A stretch of DNA of 41,935 nucleotides from an uncultured Chlorobiaceae bacterium (GTDB lineage Bacteria; Bacteroidota; Chlorobiia; Chlorobiales; Chlorobiaceae): assembly GCA_903882665.1 (NCBI GenBank), contig CAIRXW010000051.1, positions 1 through 41,935 of the forward strand, given 5' to 3'. The notes beneath the pieces are model-generated. The model was not told the origin of the DNA. It made no database searches and worked only from the letters and a program-made list of their open reading frames with translations. The translations under genes were made by a program, and so were the position numbers. This document shows positions 9,389-19,461 of the stretch, in pieces (position 1 is the stretch's first letter; the number at the start of each line of letters is the position of its first letter).

Positions 9389-10206
9389 CCCTGTTTCCAT
9401 TGCATGCACTGGTGATGCAGCGGGCCGTTTCCCTTCCCGAGACGGTAAGCTGCGCCTGCCAGCAGCGCATCATCAAGATAGGCTTTTGCCTTTTCCACAG
9501 CGCTCTCCATTTTTTCTCCCCTGGCCATGAAGGCCGCAATGGCCGATGAGAGTGTGCAGCCTGTTCCATGGTTGTTGCCGGTCGATATTTTTTTTGAGCT
9601 GAACCAAAAAAAACGATTGTCGTAAAGAAGGCAGTCGCGGCAGTTTTCGCCATCTCCATGCCCTCCTTTTACAAGGACAGAGGTCGTGCCGCTTTCAAGC
9701 AGCTTCATTGCAGCCTCTTCTATAGATTCCGGAGTTTCGGGAACTTCTCTCATACCCAGGAGCCGGGCGGTTTCGGGCAGATTGGGTGTAATGAGTGAGG
9801 TCAAGGGAAAGAGCTCTTCTTTCATGAGCTGGATGGCCTTTTCCGCAAGAAGGGGAGTCCCTCCGGAAGAGGCGAGAATGGTGTCGAGAATGACCGGGGG
9901 AGTGCCTTGCAGTTCCCTGAGCAAGAGGGCAACCGTTTTGATGATGCTGGCGTTTCCAAGCATACCGATTTTTACCGCATCAACAGGGATGTCGGATGCA
10001 ATGCTCCTGAACTGCTCGATTACAGAGGTGTCGCTAACCGGGTAGACGGCATTTATTCCCATTGTGTTTTGGGCGGTCAGGGCGGTGATGACCGATAAAC
10101 CGTAACACTCCAGTGCGGCAAATGTTTTGATATCCGCCTGAATTCCGGCTCCGCCACTGCCGTCAGAGCCTGCAATGGTGAGAACCGTTGTGTATTTATT
10201 GTTCAT
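9352..10206 (-). CDS. thiD: Hydroxymethylpyrimidine / phosphomethylpyrimidine kinase
   Basis: The product is 284 residues. It phosphorylates HMP and HMP-P to HMP-PP for thiamine synthesis. Visible are the N-terminal [13 protein letters not shown] (13-25) and TALTAQNT, and the C-terminal anion-hole [14 protein letters not shown] (Cys near 216), all typical of the ribokinase-fold ThiD family. It is the last gene of a minus-strand tenI-thiE-thiD operon, with its ATG overlapping the thiE stop by 4 bp. The 3' end runs 37 bp into the end of ugd on the other strand. Confidence 0.95.
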   Translation of the reverse strand: MNNKYTTVLTIAGSDGSGGAGIQADIKTFAALECYGLSVITALTAQNTMGINAVYPVSDTSVIEQFRSIASDIPVDAVKIGMLGNASIIKTVALLLRELQGTPPVILDTILASSGGTPLLAEKAIQLMKEELFPLTSLITPNLPETARLLGMREVPETPESIEEAAMKLLESGTTSVLVKGGHGDGENCRDCLLYDNRFFWFSSKKISTGNNHGTGCTLSSAIAAFMARGEKMESAVEKAKAYLDDALLAGAAYRLGKGNGPLHHQCMQWKQGQTTPLGGRPME

Positions 10207-10826
10207 GAACGGCTTTTGTTTATGGCGCAGAGCAGTTTGTGTGCAGCGAAGGTTGGGTCGGGCGCCCTGCTGACAGCGGAAATGACTGCTACAGCGGAGG
10301 CGCCGGATGAGATAAGCAATGCTGCATTTTCAAGGCTGATGCCTCCAATGGCAACAATCGGCAAAGAGAGAAGGGCGGCTGCTTGTCGGAGGGTTTCGGC
10401 TCCCAATGGAGAGTAGTCCTTCTCTTTTGAAGAGGTCGGAAAGATATGACCGAATCCGATATAGTCGGCCCCATCCTTTTCTGCCTGAACGGCCTCTTTG
10501 ACCGAAGAGGCGGAAACTCCGATAATGCGATGTTTTCCGAGAAGTTTTCGCGCGGCATCAATGGGCATGTCCTGCTGGCCGAGGTGCACGCCGTCTGCCT
10601 GGCTCGCCATGGCAATATCCACACGGTCATTGATGATGCAAATCGCCTGATGTTTCTGGCAAAGCTTGCGGATTTCAACAGCCCATAAAAAAAGCTGGCT
10701 CCCCGATGCTTGTTTATGGCGAAGCTGGATCATGGTCGCTCCTCCCTTGAGCGCCTTTTCTGCAAGGGAAAGAGGGCAGAGCGCCTCATCGGTTATGACG
10801 CAGAGAAATGGTGAGGAGGGTGTCAT
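10203..10826 (-). CDS. thiE: Thiamine-phosphate synthase
   Basis: The product is 207 residues. It condenses HMP-PP with the thiazole phosphate to make thiamine phosphate. TIM-barrel signatures are present: IQLRHK (33-38), INDRVD (65-70, Mg/pyrophosphate), GVHLGQQD (79-86), and the phosphate-binding FGHIFPTSSKEKDY segment (from 125) followed by AIGGIS. It overlaps the tenI-like gene upstream and thiD downstream by 4 bp each. Of the two ThiE-like proteins here this one keeps the canonical pyrophosphate-binding residues, so it is the probable synthase. Confidence 0.93.
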   Translation of the reverse strand: MTPSSPFLCVITDEALCPLSLAEKALKGGATMIQLRHKQASGSQLFLWAVEIRKLCQKHQAICIINDRVDIAMASQADGVHLGQQDMPIDAARKLLGKHRIIGVSASSVKEAVQAEKDGADYIGFGHIFPTSSKEKDYSPLGAETLRQAAALLSLPIVAIGGISLENAALLISSGASAVAVISAVSRAPDPTFAAHKLLCAINKSRS

Positions 10827-11470
10827 GGATTCAGTTGGAGATAGAGTTCTTCAATGGTATCAGCCAGTCGGGCAGTGTCTCGAAAGAGGGAGAGGGCGGC
10901 TATTCCGTAGGCTCCTTTTGTCATGCAGAGCGCAGCATTTTTTTGCGTTATGCCGCCCAGTGCAAAGACGGGAAGCGAGGTTGCGCGGCAGAGTGCACCA
11001 AGTTTCTCGAGTCCCTGAGGTGCCCCGTAAATTCTTTTTGAGGGGGTGTCAAATACCGGGCCGAAAAGCAGATAATCAGCACCGGCCTCTTCAGCAACGC
11101 GCAGGGCTGAGGGAGAGTGTACGCTGCAACCATAGATCAATTTTGGGGCAAGCGTGCGAAGCACTTTGGCTGAACAGGCGTTTTCCGGCAGATGCACTCC
11201 GTCAAGGCTGGCCGCAAGGGCAAGATCAACACGCTCATTCATCAGCAAAAAAGTGCCTTCGGGAAGCTCAATTTTCCGGGCTTTGAGGGCCAGCGTCAAA
11301 AGCTCTTTTGTGCTGAGCTTTTTTTCCCGGATCTGTACCATACAGGGGTGAGAGCGAGGCAGAAGGGCAAGCTGATTAAGAAGCAGTGTATCACTACCAG
11401 CCATCTCCTCTCCGCTGCTGATAAGGTAGAGGCGTGGAAGATGATTATTTTTGGTTCGATTCCCATTCAT
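10823..11470 (-). CDS. tenI: ThiE paralogue, TenI-like (thiazole tautomerase or second synthase)
   Basis: The product is 215 residues with the same TIM-barrel layout as ThiE: VQIREK (45-50), MNERVD (77-82), GVHLPE (91-96) and LFGPVFDTPSK (135-145), then FALGGI. The GVHLGQ motif is changed to GVHLPE and the phosphate-loop region is more TenI-like. TenI proteins aromatise the thiazole tautomer made by ThiG; the position in front of thiE and thiD fits that role. It is the first gene of the operon; I see no TPP riboswitch in the 180 bp before it. A second functional thiamine-phosphate synthase cannot be ruled out. Confidence 0.8.
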   Translation of the reverse strand: MNGNRTKNNHLPRLYLISSGEEMAGSDTLLLNQLALLPRSHPCMVQIREKKLSTKELLTLALKARKIELPEGTFLLMNERVDLALAASLDGVHLPENACSAKVLRTLAPKLIYGCSVHSPSALRVAEEAGADYLLFGPVFDTPSKRIYGAPQGLEKLGALCRATSLPVFALGGITQKNAALCMTKGAYGIAALSLFRDTARLADTIEELYLQLNP

Positions 11471-11652
11471 TTTGAAAACACTTTGATTTGTGCCAGACTA
11501 TAAATACTATTAAGCATAGTACCAACAAACACTTTTGTTGCTGTTTTTTTTGTCGGGCCGCGTATCTTGTTTTTGATGCTTTTTTTTATGAAACCGTTTA
11601 TTTCAGAAGAGTCGCCAGTAACAGTTTCTGTAACCTCCCGAACTCGTTTATA

Positions 11653-12132
11653 ATGGGTATCGTCGAAGAAAAAATTATCCAGATCGGCTTCATTTTGCCA
11701 CCGCCAGCAGCAGCAGCAGGGCTTTATTCTCCTGCCATCCGGAGTGGAAATCTGGTCTATACATCTGGTCAACTGCCTCTTTTTGAGGGGAAACTGGTTG
11801 AGCCAGGCGGAAAAGGCATGGTTAATGAGGAGCGTCAAGAGGAGGTTGTTCATGCCTCCAGAGTCGCACTTCTCAATGCGCTCGCTGCTATTAAATCGGT
11901 GACAGGAACGCTCGACAGTATAGAACGAATTGTCAAGCTTACCCTTTATGTTGCCAGCGAACAGGGTTTTTCAAGCCAGCATATCATTGCCAATGGCGCC
12001 TCTTCATTGCTGCACGAGATCTTTGGAGAGCGGGGAAGCCACGCAAGAAGCGCCGTAGGTGTTGCGGGATTACCTCTTGATGCAAGTCTTGAAATCGAGC
12101 TTATTGCCCAGTGCAAATTCCCCATCATCTAA
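11653..12132 (+). CDS. RidA/YjgF family protein
   Basis: The product is 159 residues from ATG 11653; the frame is open upstream but the homology starts here. RidA proteins hydrolyse reactive enamine/imine intermediates made by PLP enzymes. Family features are [12 protein letters not shown], the conserved Arg in [13 protein letters not shown] that binds the substrate carboxylate, and the Glu in ASLEIELIA. At about 159 residues it belongs to the longer RidA subfamily rather than the 128-residue archetype, so deaminase activity is not assured. It is divergent from the thiamine operon, sharing a 182-bp intergenic region. Confidence 0.87.
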   Translation: MGIVEEKIIQIGFILPPPAAAAGLYSPAIRSGNLVYTSGQLPLFEGKLVEPGGKGMVNEERQEEVVHASRVALLNALAAIKSVTGTLDSIERIVKLTLYVASEQGFSSQHIIANGASSLLHEIFGERGSHARSAVGVAGLPLDASLEIELIAQCKFPII

Positions 12133-12878
12133 GAATACTGACAAAACTTACCTTCGCCGCAGATTGTTTTAATCCCGCAAAAACGCCTCTTTTATCAGCA
12201 GTTAACTTTATCCAAAAATCACACTTATCGCTATGTTTCGCCATTAAAAATCATAGCGATCGGTATGCTATTTTTAACATATTTAATCATAATAAAATCC
12301 GATAATCAGCAAAAATACTATTAGAACTTCATAATTATGATCAATATTCAATATGCTTTTAGTCATAATAAAAATAAGCTTATCGTGCTAAAATAAATAT
12401 TTATTAAAATTCATTATTTGCTTTTAATGAAACAGATTACGTTATTTAACATAACAATATTTTTAGACTATTTTTACTGTCATTAATTAATGTATCTATT
12501 TATAATTTCAGTTGCTTTTATTGTTTGTTCCATGCATTATGTAGCATTTTTTATCAACCATATGGTGCTCGATTTTTCGTTATTATTAATGATTCTCTAT
12601 ATTGTTTTATTTGTTTTTAGCGGCTTTATTTTGTCTTGATATTTGTAATGGTATGGTTTTTTGTCTGGTGCTTTCTTTTTGGTTACAGCCTCATTGTTGT
12701 GCTTTGTTTTATTCTGATCTATTGCCTTTGTTGTGGGCGTTTTTATTCTTTTGTTTGGTGGGCTATCAGCTTCCCGTGCGCTGAGTGGTTATTCATGGTG
12801 TTGTATGTTTGATGCATAATGTTTTTTTTGTGATTTTGATTCGTGATCGGTAAACTGAGGCTCAGGAAATAATCCTGC
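12133..12878. other. AT-rich intergenic region, about 0.75 kb
   Basis: This is the most AT-rich long stretch of the window, especially 12180-12560, with many A/T runs and repeated ATAAT/TTAAT words. A 60-codon frame at 12602-12784 encodes only hydrophobic residues from T-rich DNA and has no RBS, so I do not call it. No tRNA, clear hairpin terminator or tandem repeat is visible. It may hold an unannotated RNA or simply be decayed sequence. Confidence 0.5.
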
Positions 12879-12908
12879 TTGCTGAAACCGGAAATCAACA
12901 ATACCCTT

Positions 12909-14558
12909 ATGTCTCGTATACTGATTATTCTGGTCGTGTTTGTTTGTGGAGCTATTGCTGGATGGAGCTTCAGTGGAGGGAGAGGGAGCGGCGGTTCTCG
13001 GTCACAAAAAAAAATACTTGAGGCCTATGGTTTGATAAAGGATTATTATGTCGATGAGGTTAATGGTGACAGTCTTGCGGGTGCGGGTATTCAAGGCATG
13101 GCCAGGCATCTGGATCCTCATACGGTTTATCTGGAACCGGAAAAGGTATCGTATTCGCAGGCGGAGTTCAACGGAAATTTTGATGGCATTGGTATAGAGT
13201 TTGATGTTATTAACGATACGCTGCTGGTTGTAACTTCCCTTTCGGGAGGGCCGAGCGCTGCTGCCGGAATTTCTTCTGGTGACCGAATCATCGCCATTGA
13301 CTCTGTTTCAGCGGTTGGAATTACGCGGCAGGAGGTCCTCAGAAAGTTGAGAGGAGTTAGAGGGACGAAGGTTCGGTTAAAAGTGCTCCGCCCTCTCAGT
13401 GGCAAGTTGATTGACTTTTTGGTGACCAGGGGAAAGATATCGACTTCGAGTATTGATGCTGCGTTCATGATTGATCGTCGTGTGGGATACATTCGATTGA
13501 ATCGATTTATTGCAACGACGGCTGATGAATTCCGCAGGGCACTTGCCTTGTTGAAACAGCAGGGTATGGTACGGCTTGTGATTGATTTGCGAGGAAATCC
13601 AGGAGGATTTCTTGAACAGGCTGTTGAGGTTGCTGATGAATTCCTCCCTGAAGGGCAGTTGATTGTCTATACGAAAAGCCGCAAGGGCGGCGCTGAGGAT
13701 TTGCGTTATGTCGCCAAGTCTGGTGGCGGTTATGAAAAAGGAGATCTGATTGTACTCATCGATAAAGGAAGTGCATCGGCATCTGAAATTTTTGCAGGAG
13801 CACTGCAGGACAACGGAAGAGCTCTTATTGTCGGTGAACTCTCTTTCGGCAAAGGCCTGGTGCAGCGTCAAATTCCGTTTGCTGATGGCTCTGCCCTTCG
13901 TATGACGGTCTCCAGATATTATACTCCTTCGGGCCGACAGATTCAGCGCGTTTATCGCAGGGGTATAGCAGGGCGTGAACATTATTTTCAGGATGCAATG
14001 ACCGATATCCATCCCCGGAAACTCTTCACCCATCCTGACAGTTTGTTGTACTTGCAGAACAATGAGGTTTCTGTGTATAATACAGCTTCCTTGCCTCAAC
14101 AGGTGGCGTCGATTCCTGTGACAAGATCGAAGGTGCAAAGTAAACTGGCTGAACTGAAAGATGCAGGAGGCATTATTCCTGATTTTTGGGTGACGGGAAA
14201 GAGTTATTCGGATTTTTATGAGAAACTCTCCCAATCCGGCTCTTTTGAGGATATGGCAAGAAAAATTCTTGATAATCCCCGAAGCTTGACTCAGCTTTAT
14301 CGCACCTCTCAGGAACGCTTTATTGTTGGTTATTCTGAGGAGAGCCATTTTGAAGCTCTTGTTACCAATACCTGCCGGGAAAAAAAGATTCCCTTTAATC
14401 AGGTTGCTTTTATTCGGGATAGAAAATACATTGTACGGGCTGTAAAATCGAAAATTGCTCATCAGCTTTTTGGCGCTGAGGGTCAGTTAAGGTTTTTTGT
14501 GCTTTATGGTGACCCGGTTGTCAAGGTAGCTGAAAGTCTGCCGGTCAAAAGAGATTGA
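12909..14558 (+). CDS. C-terminal processing protease (S41 family, PDZ)
   Basis: The product is 549 residues from ATG 12909; a TTG ten codons earlier (12879) is an alternative. The order is: an N-terminal membrane anchor or signal (ILIILVVFVCGAIAGW), helical region, PDZ domain (about 75-165, with GPSAAAGISSGDRIIAID), then the S41 catalytic core with DLRGNPGGFLEQAVEVADEF, the serine motif GSASASEIFAGALQDNG and the lysine motif FGKGLVQ. A long C-terminal domain of about 180 residues follows. Such Tsp/CtpA proteases trim or degrade periplasmic proteins at their C-termini. It stands alone after the AT-rich spacer. Confidence 0.92.
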   Translation: MSRILIILVVFVCGAIAGWSFSGGRGSGGSRSQKKILEAYGLIKDYYVDEVNGDSLAGAGIQGMARHLDPHTVYLEPEKVSYSQAEFNGNFDGIGIEFDVINDTLLVVTSLSGGPSAAAGISSGDRIIAIDSVSAVGITRQEVLRKLRGVRGTKVRLKVLRPLSGKLIDFLVTRGKISTSSIDAAFMIDRRVGYIRLNRFIATTADEFRRALALLKQQGMVRLVIDLRGNPGGFLEQAVEVADEFLPEGQLIVYTKSRKGGAEDLRYVAKSGGGYEKGDLIVLIDKGSASASEIFAGALQDNGRALIVGELSFGKGLVQRQIPFADGSALRMTVSRYYTPSGRQIQRVYRRGIAGREHYFQDAMTDIHPRKLFTHPDSLLYLQNNEVSVYNTASLPQQVASIPVTRSKVQSKLAELKDAGGIIPDFWVTGKSYSDFYEKLSQSGSFEDMARKILDNPRSLTQLYRTSQERFIVGYSEESHFEALVTNTCREKKIPFNQVAFIRDRKYIVRAVKSKIAHQLFGAEGQLRFFVLYGDPVVKVAESLPVKRD

Positions 14559-14617
14559 ATGTCGGGCAGTGAGGAGTGCGATGCTGGTTATTTTTTTAAT
14601 CGTTTAAACTTTTTTTT

Positions 14618-15274
14618 ATGTCGATACTTGAAAAAATCAATGACGCGACCTGTACATTACGGCTGAAAAATGACTGGCTTAAAATATTTACCTGTCCTGT
14701 TCCAACTTCTGATTTCCTCTCATTTGTTACTATTGCGACCATTGATGCTCCACAACATGCCGTCCTGAGTCTTTTGTTTGACATTGAGGTTGCTACCGAA
14801 TGGGTCTGGAAAACCAAAGAGATGCGACTGTTGCAGGAGTTGCGTGAAGATGAGGGACGGATAGTCTATCAGCTTGTCAGCGCTCCCTGGCCTGTTTCTG
14901 ATCGCGAAATCATCACCCGATCGCAGGGGTATATGGATCCTGAGACGTCCGAAGTGTTTATCAAACTTGAGTGCGTGGCGGATTATCTGCCAAAAAATGA
15001 TAAATATGTCCGAGTCCCCGAACTTCAGGGGGGATGGAACATTATTCCTCTTTCAGAAAATCAGTGCAGGGTTGTCTTTCGCCTTCATATCGAACCCGGC
15101 GGAGAAATTCCGTCCTGGCTTGCCAATATCGCCGTTATCGATACTCCCTATCACACCATGGTCAATTTGCGGGAAATGGTCAAGAAGGAAAAGTACATGA
15201 CACCGGTCGACGCTCCATTTAATAAATCAGCCAAAGATGTTATCCAGCATTATGAAAAATTTATAACCGAGTGA
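14618..15274 (+). CDS. START-domain (lipid-transfer fold) protein 1
   Basis: The product is 218 residues with no signal peptide. It has a START/SRPBCC profile: a short N-terminal region, [20 protein letters not shown], [12 protein letters not shown], and the C-terminal long helix after [19 protein letters not shown]. The fold makes a hydrophobic pocket for lipids or other non-polar ligands; the ligand is unknown. It is followed 52 bp downstream by a second START-domain gene with the same motif order ([11 protein letters not shown] against [22 protein letters not shown] against [11 protein letters not shown]), so the two look like products of a tandem duplication. Confidence 0.82.
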   Translation: MSILEKINDATCTLRLKNDWLKIFTCPVPTSDFLSFVTIATIDAPQHAVLSLLFDIEVATEWVWKTKEMRLLQELREDEGRIVYQLVSAPWPVSDREIITRSQGYMDPETSEVFIKLECVADYLPKNDKYVRVPELQGGWNIIPLSENQCRVVFRLHIEPGGEIPSWLANIAVIDTPYHTMVNLREMVKKEKYMTPVDAPFNKSAKDVIQHYEKFITE

Positions 15275-15326
15275 TTTTTTTTGTGTTTTGCGGCAGTATG
15301 GTCAATAATTTTACAAAAAAGAGCGT

Positions 15327-15965
15327 ATGGATATCGCAATGATCCTTGATGGGAATTGGGCATTTCGTGTTGAGCATAAGGGAATCAAGATATATTCTTC
15401 GAGGGTAAGCGGTTCCGACGTTTGCGGTTTCAAGGGAGAGACCGAGGTGTCGGTCTCGCTGAAAAAGTTGATAAGCCTTTTTCACGATATGGCAAGCTAT
15501 CCTCGCTGGGTTCATCAGCTTGCTGATATGGATATCCTTGAAAAAACTGAAGGTGTCGAGTATGTTGTGCGCCAGATTATTAATACTCCATGGCCTTTGC
15601 AAAAGAGAGAGATTATTCTGCGTACGGGGCTTGTATCGGCAGGAGAGAATGCCATAGGGGTTACCATGAAAGGTGAACCGGATTATCTGCCGGACAATCC
15701 AAACTACCACCGGGTGCGTCACTCAATGGGGATGTGGGTTTTTACCCCGACCGATCATGGAACGGTCCATATCTCTTTTGTAATGCATGTTGATCCCGGA
15801 AAAGATGTTCCAGCTCCGGTCAGTAATGCAGGCATGTTTGAGGTGCCTTTTTATTCACTGAACAATATGAAGAATCTTGTGATGGATGGCTCATATGACC
15901 CGCCCTATCCAGAGGAAATAGAACGGCACCTCTCTATAGTTGAAGATGTTCCTGATAAGCCTTGA
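15327..15965 (+). CDS. START-domain (lipid-transfer fold) protein 2
   Basis: The product is 212 residues. Conserved START landmarks are GIKIYSSRV near the N-terminus, [30 protein letters not shown] and [15 protein letters not shown]. It resembles its upstream neighbour throughout, although clearly diverged, and is probably co-transcribed with it. The last 32 bp overlap the 3' end of the convergent heptose kinase gene. The ligand and role are not known; cytosolic START proteins in bacteria may carry lipids, pigments or quinones, but none of these is indicated by the sequence. Confidence 0.82.
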   Translation: MDIAMILDGNWAFRVEHKGIKIYSSRVSGSDVCGFKGETEVSVSLKKLISLFHDMASYPRWVHQLADMDILEKTEGVEYVVRQIINTPWPLQKREIILRTGLVSAGENAIGVTMKGEPDYLPDNPNYHRVRHSMGMWVFTPTDHGTVHISFVMHVDPGKDVPAPVSNAGMFEVPFYSLNNMKNLVMDGSYDPPYPEEIERHLSIVEDVPDKP

Positions 15966-16935
15966 GCAGTTTTTCGGGTCTGACAGGCACGGCACCCACC
16001 TCCTGGCAGACTGTTCCGGCCGCAAGATTAGCTATAGTGGCATTGGTCACGATATCAACACCAGAAGCAGCGCCGAGTGCGAGCGTACCGATAACCGTAT
16101 CTCCCGCCCCTGAAACATCGGCCACCTCAAGCGATGTTGCTTCAATATGGGTAAATGAGCCGTTATAGATGGTCATGCCTTTCTCGCCTCTTGTCACGAT
16201 AATGGTTTCGGCCTTGATTTTTTCATGGAGCAGGCGGCAGGCCTGTTCAACCTCATCGTCATTGTTGTGAAGTACGATGCCCAACGATGCCGCCATCTCC
16301 AAAAGGTTTGGCTTGAAAACAGAGCACCCTTTATAAGCAAAGAAATTACGGAGTTTTGGATCAACAAGCACCGGAACATTACGCTGCTGTGCTGATGTGA
16401 TAATGTGTTGAATAATTTGCGAGCTGAGCAACCCTTTGTTGTAGTCTTCCAGCACGATAGCGTCAATCGAGTCGAGTATGGCGTCAAAAGAGCCAAGAAT
16501 CGCTTGCTCAATTTCATTGTCGACCTCTTTTCTGCTTTCGAAGTCTACTCTTGTGATATGATGGTTTTGCGAAAGGATTCTTGTTTTGCATGTTGTTGGC
16601 CTGGATGGATCGCATACCAGTCCTTCGGTGGCAAGCCCGCGATTGCGAAAAAGATCCAGAAGTATCTCCCTGTTGCTATCTGCCCCGGTAATACCTATCA
16701 ACATTGTCTCCGCCCCAAGTGAAAGGGTGTTGAGTGCCACATTTGCGGCTCCCCCAAGCCGGTGATCTTCATGGGTGACATCGACAACCGGTACGGGATA
16801 TTCCGGCGAAATGCGCGAAACATGACCAAAAATATACTTGTCGAGCATGATGTCGCCGATAACGGCAATTCGCTTGCGGCGAAAAGAGTCAAGAATGTTT
16901 TTTATGGAGAGGGTTGCCATAACGTCTTGTTTCAT
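15934..16935 (-). CDS. rfaE1: D-glycero-beta-D-manno-heptose-7-phosphate kinase
   Basis: The product is 333 residues and matches the kinase half of HldE/RfaE (PfkB/ribokinase family). Features are [34 protein letters not shown] for sugar binding, VLVDPK, and the C-terminal catalytic [15 protein letters not shown] near 270-277. It phosphorylates heptose 7-phosphate at C1 on the way to ADP-heptose for the lipopolysaccharide core. The cytidylyl/adenylyltransferase domain found in fused HldE is absent, so a separate HldC is expected elsewhere. A second ATG five codons in (16920) is an alternative start. It is divergent from ffh and overlaps the START gene by 32 bp at the 3' end. Confidence 0.9.
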   Translation of the reverse strand: MKQDVMATLSIKNILDSFRRKRIAVIGDIMLDKYIFGHVSRISPEYPVPVVDVTHEDHRLGGAANVALNTLSLGAETMLIGITGADSNREILLDLFRNRGLATEGLVCDPSRPTTCKTRILSQNHHITRVDFESRKEVDNEIEQAILGSFDAILDSIDAIVLEDYNKGLLSSQIIQHIITSAQQRNVPVLVDPKLRNFFAYKGCSVFKPNLLEMAASLGIVLHNNDDEVEQACRLLHEKIKAETIIVTRGEKGMTIYNGSFTHIEATSLEVADVSGAGDTVIGTLALGAASGVDIVTNATIANLAAGTVCQEVGAVPVRPEKLLKAYQEHLQL

Positions 16936-17031
16936 GATGTGTTCTGTCGTTGTTCAGTGAAAAATAGCAACAAAATCGGATTCAGCAATGAATGTTATGA
17001 TTGTATCGTTTTATTTTTTGCTATTTTTTGT

Positions 17032-17037
17032 TATAAT
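17032..17037 (+). promoter_or_regulatory. Candidate -10 element for the ffh operon
   Basis: A perfect TATAAT lies 47 bases before the ffh ATG in a T-rich region. No good -35 hexamer is seen at 16-18 bp spacing, so this rests on the -10 match and position alone. Confidence 0.4.
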
Positions 17038-17083
17038 TAAAGCTAAGCATTTTTAAGCGTTATCTGTAAAAAAGCAGGCACCA

Positions 17084-18433
17084 ATGTTTGATAGTTTAAG
17101 TGATAAATTAGAAGCCACCTTTAAAAAGCTTGCTGGTCAGGCCACCATTAATGAGGTGAATATTGGTCTCGCCATGCGCGATATCAAGAGAGCTCTGCTT
17201 GGTGCCGACGTCAACTACAAGGTAGCAAAGAAATTAATTGAAGAAATAAGGGAGAAGTCTCTCGGCGAACAGGTCATCAAAAGCGTATCACCGGCTCAGA
17301 TGATTGTGAAAATTGTTTATGACGAGCTGACCGAACTGATGGGTGGAGAGCAGAAGCCACTCAACCTTTCTCCAAAGAAACTGCCGGCAATCATCATGGT
17401 GGCCGGTTTGCAGGGATCCGGAAAAACGACATTCTGTGCCAAGCTGGCGTTACGGCTGAAAAAGAGCGGGAAACAGCCGATGCTTGTTGCGGCTGATGTT
17501 TATCGTCCGGCGGCGGTTGATCAGCTTAAGGCGCTTGGTCAGCAGGTTGATGTTCCAGTATTTGCCATTGAAGAGCAGGATGCTCTGAAGGCGGCCCTTC
17601 AGGGGCTGGAGGCTGCGCGGTCGGCAGCAAAAGATGTTGTCATTATTGATACTGCCGGACGGTTGCAGATTGATCAGCTCATGATGGCTGAGGCAGAGGC
17701 TTTGAAGCATGCACTCAAGCCTGACGAACTTCTCTTTGTTGTTGACTCCATGATGGGGCAGGAAGCGGTTAATACCGCAAAGGCTTTCAATGATCGTCTT
17801 GATTTTGACGGTGTTGTGCTTACCAAGCTTGACGGTGATTCGAGGGGTGGGGCAGCGCTTTCAATTCGCCAGGTTGTTGAAAAGCCGATAAAGTTTATCA
17901 GTATCGGAGAAAAGGTTGACGACCTTGATCTCTTCTATCCCGATCGTATGGCCCAGAGGATTCTGGGTATGGGTGATATCGTGAGCTTTGTTGAAAAAGC
18001 CCAGGAAAACCTAGATCTTGAGAAGACGCTTGAGATGCAGAAGAAGTTGATGAAGAATGAGTTTGATCTCAATGACTTTTTCGACCAGTTGCAGCAGCTC
18101 AAGAAAATGGGTTCGATTCAGGGATTGATTGAAATGGTCCCGGGTCTGAACAAGATGGTGCCGAAGCAGGATCTTGAGAATCTTGATTTCAAGCCCATTG
18201 AAGCCATGATCAATTCCATGACAAAGCAGGAAAAAAAGACTCCCGATATTATTAATGGAAGCCGTCGGCAGCGAATTGCCCGGGGGAGCGGCACGAAAGT
18301 CCAGGAGGTTAACCTTCTGCTGAAACAATTCGGAGAGATGAAGAAGATGATGCGTTCGGTATCAAAACTGTCGCAGTCCGGCAGAAAGATTACGTCGCAG
18401 AATCTTGCGCTTGAAAAGTTTTTAAAACGATAG
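17084..18433 (+). CDS. ffh: Signal recognition particle protein (SRP54 homologue)
   Basis: The product is 449 residues, full length. It binds 4.5S RNA and signal sequences and delivers ribosomes to FtsY at the membrane. The N domain is residues 1-90. The GTPase domain has the P-loop [15 protein letters not shown] (about 107-121), [16 protein letters not shown] and [14 protein letters not shown]. The Met-rich M domain follows from about 300, with NKMVPKQD and the RNA-binding [17 protein letters not shown]. It heads a cluster with rpsP, rimM, trmD and rplS, a conserved bacterial arrangement linking translation and membrane targeting. Confidence 0.97.
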   Translation: MFDSLSDKLEATFKKLAGQATINEVNIGLAMRDIKRALLGADVNYKVAKKLIEEIREKSLGEQVIKSVSPAQMIVKIVYDELTELMGGEQKPLNLSPKKLPAIIMVAGLQGSGKTTFCAKLALRLKKSGKQPMLVAADVYRPAAVDQLKALGQQVDVPVFAIEEQDALKAALQGLEAARSAAKDVVIIDTAGRLQIDQLMMAEAEALKHALKPDELLFVVDSMMGQEAVNTAKAFNDRLDFDGVVLTKLDGDSRGGAALSIRQVVEKPIKFISIGEKVDDLDLFYPDRMAQRILGMGDIVSFVEKAQENLDLEKTLEMQKKLMKNEFDLNDFFDQLQQLKKMGSIQGLIEMVPGLNKMVPKQDLENLDFKPIEAMINSMTKQEKKTPDIINGSRRQRIARGSGTKVQEVNLLLKQFGEMKKMMRSVSKLSQSGRKITSQNLALEKFLKR

Positions 18434-18481
18434 ATTGCACATTCTGTGTCAACAGTAAACATTAACTAAAATACTTTAGCC

Positions 18482-18892
18482 TTGGTAAAGATCAGACTGA
18501 AAAGAGCAGGAAGAAAAAAATTGCCGGTATACCAGATTGTCGTGGCCGATGCGCGCTCACCAAGGGACGGCAAATTTCTTGAGGTTGTTGGCACTTATCA
18601 GCCAACAGCAAAACCACATGCTGTCACCATTAAAAAAGATCGTATTGTATACTGGATGCAGACTGGCGCACAGCCGACAGCAACCGTGAACAGCCTTATC
18701 CGCACGACCGGGTTGCTCTATGAACTCCGACTCAAAAGCATGGGCCGGAGCGAGGAAGAAATTTCGGCAGAGATGGGGAAGTGGCAGGAGCATCAGAACA
18801 TAAGACGCCGGAAGAGGCTTGCGCTGAAATCCCATCGTCGTAGCGCCAAGAAAGAGGCCGAAGCGAAAGCTGCTACAGGTGGAGAGGCTTAA
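18482..18892 (+). CDS. rpsP: 30S ribosomal protein S16
   Basis: The product is 136 residues; the N-terminal 85 match S16 ([48 protein letters not shown]). The C-terminal extension of about 50 residues is rich in Lys, Arg, Ala and Glu, as in several S16 proteins. The start must be TTG 18482, since the motif begins one codon later with no ATG or GTG available. It lies 48 bp after ffh. Confidence 0.97.
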   Translation: MVKIRLKRAGRKKLPVYQIVVADARSPRDGKFLEVVGTYQPTAKPHAVTIKKDRIVYWMQTGAQPTATVNSLIRTTGLLYELRLKSMGRSEEEISAEMGKWQEHQNIRRRKRLALKSHRRSAKKEAEAKAATGGEA

Positions 18893-18916
18893 TAACTCTC
18901 TTCCGGTGCGCTCAAC

Positions 18917-19420
18917 GTGGAACTCTATCTGACAGGTATCATTCTCAAGCCGAAAGGGTTGAAGGGTGAGGTGAAGGTGGAACCGATTACGGATTTCCCT
19001 GAAAGTTTTCTCTCCCGCAAGGAGTATTACGCAGGGATTTCCGTTGATTCGGTTCAGCGGTTAACGGTACAAAAAGCCGCTCTTGGTGGTGGCTTTGCCT
19101 GGTTGTTTTTTGAAGGGGTTGACAGTATGGAAAAAGCTGAAGGGCTTATGGGCTGGAAACTGTTTGTTGAAGAGAGTCAACTCTTGCCACAGTCACCTGA
19201 TCGGGCCTATCTTCATGAGATCATAGGGATGAAGGTTCTTGATCGCACACGTCGTGAGGTTGGCATCATTACCAATGTTCTTGCCATGCCGGCGCATGAT
19301 GTCTATGAGGTTAAGGTGGGCGAAAAAAAGATTCTGTTGCCGGCCATAGAGCAGTTTGTTGAGGAGTTTAATCTTCGTGAACAGTACATTGTTGTACCAA
19401 GATTTGATGAATTCCTTTAA
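18917..19420 (+). CDS. rimM: Ribosome maturation factor RimM
   Basis: The product is 167 residues from GTG 18917. It binds S19 and helps mature the 30S head. Visible are the N-terminal GIILKPKGLKGEVKVEPITD barrel segment, the linker AYLHEIIGMKVLD, and the PRC-barrel part with VYEVKVGEKKILLPAI. Length is typical. It is 24 bp after rpsP and 41 bp before trmD, in the standard order. Confidence 0.94.
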   Translation: MELYLTGIILKPKGLKGEVKVEPITDFPESFLSRKEYYAGISVDSVQRLTVQKAALGGGFAWLFFEGVDSMEKAEGLMGWKLFVEESQLLPQSPDRAYLHEIIGMKVLDRTRREVGIITNVLAMPAHDVYEVKVGEKKILLPAIEQFVEEFNLREQYIVVPRFDEFL

Positions 19421-19461
19421 ATGGTTGTGCATGAAAACTCTTTTGAAACCTTTCTCAGCTC

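Noticed and set aside
11471-11652. TPP riboswitch expected before the thiamine genes
   Set aside because: None of the conserved THI-box segments was found on the minus strand, so nothing was annotated.
12602-12784. 60-codon hydrophobic ORF in the AT-rich spacer
   Set aside because: The composition is what T-rich DNA gives by chance (Phe/Leu/Cys). It has no RBS and no charged ends typical of a small membrane protein.
13377-14462. 361-codon minus-strand frame
   Set aside because: It lies entirely inside the S41 protease gene, which has strong family motifs; it is an antisense shadow.
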